A DNA stretch of 64,000 bases, from NCBI RefSeq assembly GCF_016765795.1, contig NZ_JAESVP010000003.1:186001-250000 (forward strand), in the 5' to 3' direction. Below the pieces are notes generated by a model. The model was not told the origin of the DNA and did not search any database. It saw nothing but the letters and a program-made list of their open reading frames with translations. Positions 61,347 to 64,000 of the stretch are shown piece by piece; the stretch's first letter is position 1; the number at the start of each line of letters is the position of its first letter. The position numbers and the translations under genes were made by a program. Origin of the DNA: Fuscibacter oryzae. GTDB taxonomy: Bacteria; Pseudomonadota; Alphaproteobacteria; Rhodobacterales; Rhodobacteraceae.

Positions 61347-61907
61347 TTACCGCGCGAAGGCGGATTGCAGTCTGGCTTCGGCGGCGGGCACATCCGGCAC
61401 AACCTGAAACAGCCCCAGCATCGAGGTGTCGGCAAAGCCCTCGGCAACGATATGTTGCAACAGGCTGACCAGCGGCTGCCAATAGCCCTGCACATCCAGT
61501 AGCAGGATCGGTTTGCGGTGCAGACCGATCTGCGCCCAGGTCAGCACCTCGAAAAACTCATCAAGGCTGCCTGCGCCGCCCGGCAGCACGACCACGGCGT
61601 CAGAGTTCATGAACATCACCTTTTTGCGTTCGTGCATGTCTTCGGTGATGACGAACTGGGTGACCTGACGGCGGCCCTTTTCCAGCCCGATCAGATGGGT
61701 GGGGATGATGCCCATGGCGGTGGCCCCGGCCTCTTGTGCGGCGCGCGCCACCTCTCCCATCAGGCCGATGTCGCCTGCGCCATAGACCAGCCGCCAGCCG
61801 TTTTGCGCCAGCGTGCGGCCGAAATCGCGGGCGGCCTGGGCATGGGCGGGGTTCTTGCCGGGACGCGCGCCGCAGAAGACACAGATCGAGCGCAGCTTGT
61901 CGGACAT
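61347..61907 (-). CDS. LOG-family nucleotide 5'-monophosphate phosphoribohydrolase
   Basis: A 186-residue LOG (TIGR00730) protein. [16 protein letters not shown] at the N terminus, [17 protein letters not shown], and the signature [20 protein letters not shown] give the phosphate-binding and catalytic Glu region. LOG proteins release cytokinin bases from riboside monophosphates or act on AMP-like nucleotides. The ATG at 61907 follows GGGGGA; the frame continues upstream only as the shadow of the LysM gene. Confidence 0.92.
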   Translation of the reverse strand: MSDKLRSICVFCGARPGKNPAHAQAARDFGRTLAQNGWRLVYGAGDIGLMGEVARAAQEAGATAMGIIPTHLIGLEKGRRQVTQFVITEDMHERKKVMFMNSDAVVVLPGGAGSLDEFFEVLTWAQIGLHRKPILLLDVQGYWQPLVSLLQHIVAEGFADTSMLGLFQVVPDVPAAEARLQSAFAR

Positions 61908-62010
61908 CGCAATCCCCCGGTGGAATCCAGTTGCTTTCCCGGCATCTATAGGGGTTCCTGAAGCAAAGGAAAGCAGCGGCCGGGAACAGGCCGCGCGATC
62001 GGGGGGAAAC

Positions 62011-63435
62011 ATGGCTGGTGAAGGTGGAAAAAGCGGCGCGATGGGCGTTGCGGCGGGGGCAGGGGTGGCGGCGGTTGTCGTCGTAGCGGCCTGGCTGGGG
62101 TTGAGCGGCCCGCCAAGCGGGGCACCTGATGTGCCACAGGACAAGGCTGCGGAACCGGCAGTTGAGGGGGCAGCGCCTGCACCCGCGGCGCAACCTGCCG
62201 CCGAGGCGGTGCCCGCGGCTGCACCGACCCAGGCGACGCCTGAGCAGACTGCCCCTGGGCAGACCACCCCCGACCAGACCACACCGGAACAAGTAACACC
62301 CGAACCGCCAGCTGCCATGTTGCCCGCATTCGATGTGGTGCGCGTTGCCCCGGATGGTGCGGCCACGGTCGCAGGCTCTGCCGCGCCCGATGCAGCCGTG
62401 TCCTTGCGGATCGACGGGGCCGAGGTGGCGGCGGGCAAGGCGGACGGGCAGGGCAAGTTTGCGCTGCTGTTCACCATGCCGCCTGCGGACGCTCCGCGCC
62501 TGATGCAACTTGTGACGATTGTCGGCGGGGTTGAGACTGCCGCAAAAGAGATGGTCGCGGTTGCGCCGGTTGCCGCCCCGAAGGTGGCCGAGGTGGCACC
62601 TCAGCCCGCCGCCGAACCCGCCGCTGGTGTTACAGCCGAGGCCACGGCCACAATAGCAGAGACCACCGAAGCCGCGCAGCCCAGTTTCACCTCTCCCCCC
62701 GCCGCGCTGCTGGTGGCGGGCAGCGGCGTCAAGGTGCTGCAATCAGGGGCCGCGCCGACGCCCGGTTTTGCCCCCGCGCTGACCATCGATTCCATCGCCT
62801 ATACCGCCGACGGGGCGGTGCAGGTCGGCGGGCGCGGCCAGCATGGGCAGGATGTGCGTCTGTATCTGGACCAGAAATCCGTGGCGACCGCCCCTGTGGA
62901 GATGGATGGCGCCTGGACGGTGACCCTGCCCGATGTTGCGCCGGGCCTTTACACCCTGCGGGCCGATCTGGTGATGCCAGATGGCAAGGTGACCGCCCGG
63001 TTCGAGACCCCGTTCAAGCGCGAGACGACCGAGGCGCTGGCCGCTGCCTTGGGCAGCGGAGCGGGTGCCCCACAACCGGCAGAACCCACCCCGACCGCCG
63101 AGCCGCAGCCAGGTGCCACGCCGGAACCGGCAACGGCAACCGATGCCACTGAAACCACCGCCGCAGAACCAGCCGCCCCCCAACCCGCGGCGCCCCAGCC
63201 TGCCACCGCCCAGCCTGCCGCCGCCCCGCCTGCCGCCGCCCAGCCCGCAGTGGCCCCGCCGCCTGCTCCCCTGACGGTCACGGTTCAGCCCGGCTATACC
63301 CTGTGGGGCATTGCCAAAACCGAATTCGGCGACGGCGTGATGTATGTTCAGGTGTTCGAGGCGAACAAGGACCGCATCCGTGACCCCGATCTGATCTATC
63401 CGGGGCAGGTGTTTACGATTCCAAAGGCGCCCTAG
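62011..63435 (+). CDS. LysM-domain envelope protein with Pro/Ala-rich linkers
   Basis: A 474-residue protein. One membrane anchor (residues 11-30) is followed by a Pro/Ala/Thr linker. Two beta-sandwich repeats come next: [20 protein letters not shown] near 107-126 and [20 protein letters not shown] near 260-280. A second long linker, rich in APQPA units, leads to a C-terminal LysM domain (residues 425-474; [19 protein letters not shown], then [12 protein letters not shown]) that binds peptidoglycan. The layout fits an envelope tether. The last 23 bases overlap the ArsR gene on the other strand. GGGGGGAA precedes the ATG. Confidence 0.88.
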   Translation: MAGEGGKSGAMGVAAGAGVAAVVVVAAWLGLSGPPSGAPDVPQDKAAEPAVEGAAPAPAAQPAAEAVPAAAPTQATPEQTAPGQTTPDQTTPEQVTPEPPAAMLPAFDVVRVAPDGAATVAGSAAPDAAVSLRIDGAEVAAGKADGQGKFALLFTMPPADAPRLMQLVTIVGGVETAAKEMVAVAPVAAPKVAEVAPQPAAEPAAGVTAEATATIAETTEAAQPSFTSPPAALLVAGSGVKVLQSGAAPTPGFAPALTIDSIAYTADGAVQVGGRGQHGQDVRLYLDQKSVATAPVEMDGAWTVTLPDVAPGLYTLRADLVMPDGKVTARFETPFKRETTEALAAALGSGAGAPQPAEPTPTAEPQPGATPEPATATDATETTAAEPAAPQPAAPQPATAQPAAAPPAAAQPAVAPPPAPLTVTVQPGYTLWGIAKTEFGDGVMYVQVFEANKDRIRDPDLIYPGQVFTIPKAP

Positions 63436-63823
63436 GCGCGTCCTGCGGCACCGTAGGCGCGGCCTCTGGCGTGGATGCAGCCTCAATCACGGGCGCTGCC
63501 ACGGCGCGCCCGTGGCGGCAGCAGGCCACCACCTCTGGGTGTTCAAGGCAGCAGTCGGTCAGCAGAAATGCAATGGTCTCACCCAAGCCGCCCGCGTCGA
63601 TTGCATAGATCACGTTGCGCGCCACCTTGCGCGCTCCGACCAGACCCGCCTGTTCCAACTGGGCCAGATGGAACGACAACCGAGAGGCCGACAGCCCCAT
63701 CTGGCGCGCGATCTCTCCCGCAGCCAGCCCGTCTGCGCCATGCGGCACCAACAGGCGCACAAGGGCCAGCCGGTCCTCGTTCGCCAGCGCCTGCAAGGCC
63801 GAGAGGGCTTTACTCTGCTTCAT
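63413..63823 (-). CDS. ArsR/SmtB-family regulator with Cys/His-rich tail
   Basis: A 136-residue winged-HTH regulator. [20 protein letters not shown] and [20 protein letters not shown] are the ArsR core. A cluster of Cys91, Cys92, His95, Cys101, Cys102 and His104 ([17 protein letters not shown]) follows, a likely metal or metalloid sensing site outside the usual alpha-3 position. The tail is Pro/Ala-rich. The 3' end overlaps the LysM gene by 23 bases. TTCAAC...GTTGAA lies just upstream. A target operon may be to the right of the window. Confidence 0.88.
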   Translation of the reverse strand: MKQSKALSALQALANEDRLALVRLLVPHGADGLAAGEIARQMGLSASRLSFHLAQLEQAGLVGARKVARNVIYAIDAGGLGETIAFLLTDCCLEHPEVVACCRHGRAVAAPVIEAASTPEAAPTVPQDAPRAPLES

Positions 63824-63825
63824 TC

Positions 63826-63849
63826 TTCAACTACTCATGAAACGTTGAA
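63826..63849. promoter_or_regulatory. Candidate ArsR operator
   Basis: TTCAAC (63826-63831) and GTTGAA (63844-63849) are exact inverted repeats separated by 12 bases, directly upstream of the ArsR start. This matches the general form of ArsR-family sites. Confidence 0.6.
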
Positions 63850-63921
63850 TGATTAGGGATACCGCAGTTCGGCCCCGCAATCAACCGCCAGGACATCCAA
63901 GACCCTCCGTCAAGATCCCCT

Positions 63922-64000
63922 TCAGGACCCCAGCACGATGCGCAGAAGCACCGCAACCAGCGCCGACCTTTCCACAACCGAAGCCAGTGGTCTGCAAACC
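63922..64000 (-). CDS. Possible 3' end of a membrane-protein gene, cut by the window edge
   Basis: On the reverse strand a frame is open from the window edge to a TGA at 63922-63924. It encodes about 25 residues ending VVERSALVAVLLRIVLGS, which are hydrophobic like the last helix of a permease. It would lie upstream of the ArsR gene on the same strand. The fragment is too short to assign and may not be coding. Confidence 0.3.
   Translation of the reverse strand, partial: VCRPLASVVERSALVAVLLRIVLGS

Overview
The window is a GC-rich chromosomal segment of an alphaproteobacterium, most likely a member of the Rhodobacteraceae. The evidence is the mix of gene families: a trigger factor gene next to a tRNA-Leu, S6 and L9 proteins with long acidic or Arg/Gly-rich tails, a one-cysteine DksA, an ErpA-dgt pair, DUF2927 and Hint-domain proteins, and a DddP-type DMSP lyase. 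The recurrent intergenic element with the core GATATTTATGAACAGATGA also fits. I see no rRNA operon, insertion sequence, prophage or CRISPR array. The first gene is cut by the left edge, and the tail of another gene may be cut by the right edge.

Layout, 0-16 kb: a CHAT-domain (caspase-like) protein, a lipoprotein, an RlmI-type rRNA methyltransferase overlapping a PIN-domain protein, then a reverse-strand block of MoxR ATPase, DUF2927 lipoprotein, a two-helix membrane peptide, a CoxE-like VWA protein and an M48 protease. DksA, an FAD monooxygenase, a degenerate Hint protein, tRNA-Leu(UAG), tig, a DMT permease and the rpsF-rpsR-rplI operon follow. 16-24 kb: a PACE efflux protein diverges from fabD-fabG-acpP; then two overlapping arginase-family genes, purB, two small secreted proteins sharing one cysteine/tryptophan motif, an isolated fliG paralogue and a protein with one 4Fe-4S and two CDGSH domains. 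24-38 kb: dddP, a HODM-like protein, a gene of unknown function with a perfect CtrA-type box, glnB-glnA, a bifunctional NAD(P)HX repair gene carrying an in-frame palindrome, xthA, erpA, dgt, dsbB-yqaA, a zinc metalloprotease, tRNA-Leu(CAA), and a TetR regulator diverging from an enoyl-CoA hydratase across a strong palindrome.

38-49 kb: a P1B-4 metal ATPase, an SDR, a PHP-domain hydrolase, and the histidine utilisation cluster hutI-hutH-hutU diverging from hutF-hutC. HutF implies the formylglutamate route, but no HutG deformylase is in the window. 49-59 kb: a LysR regulator diverges from two DMGDH/sarcosine-dehydrogenase-like FAD-folate enzymes, a non-pyrrolysine MttB-family methyltransferase, an aldehyde dehydrogenase and a beta-hydroxyacid dehydrogenase. 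Together these look like a catabolic unit for an N-methylated compound. 59-64 kb: a secreted protein, sodB, an FkbM methyltransferase, a LOG-family hydrolase, a LysM protein and an ArsR regulator with a palindromic site in front of it.

Taken together, the segment combines housekeeping genes (translation, fatty acid and purine synthesis, nitrogen control) with catabolism of histidine, methylated amines, guanidino compounds and DMSP. That combination is typical of an aquatic heterotroph using plant- or algae-derived osmolytes. Functions are assigned from recognised motifs and gene order; no database search was run.
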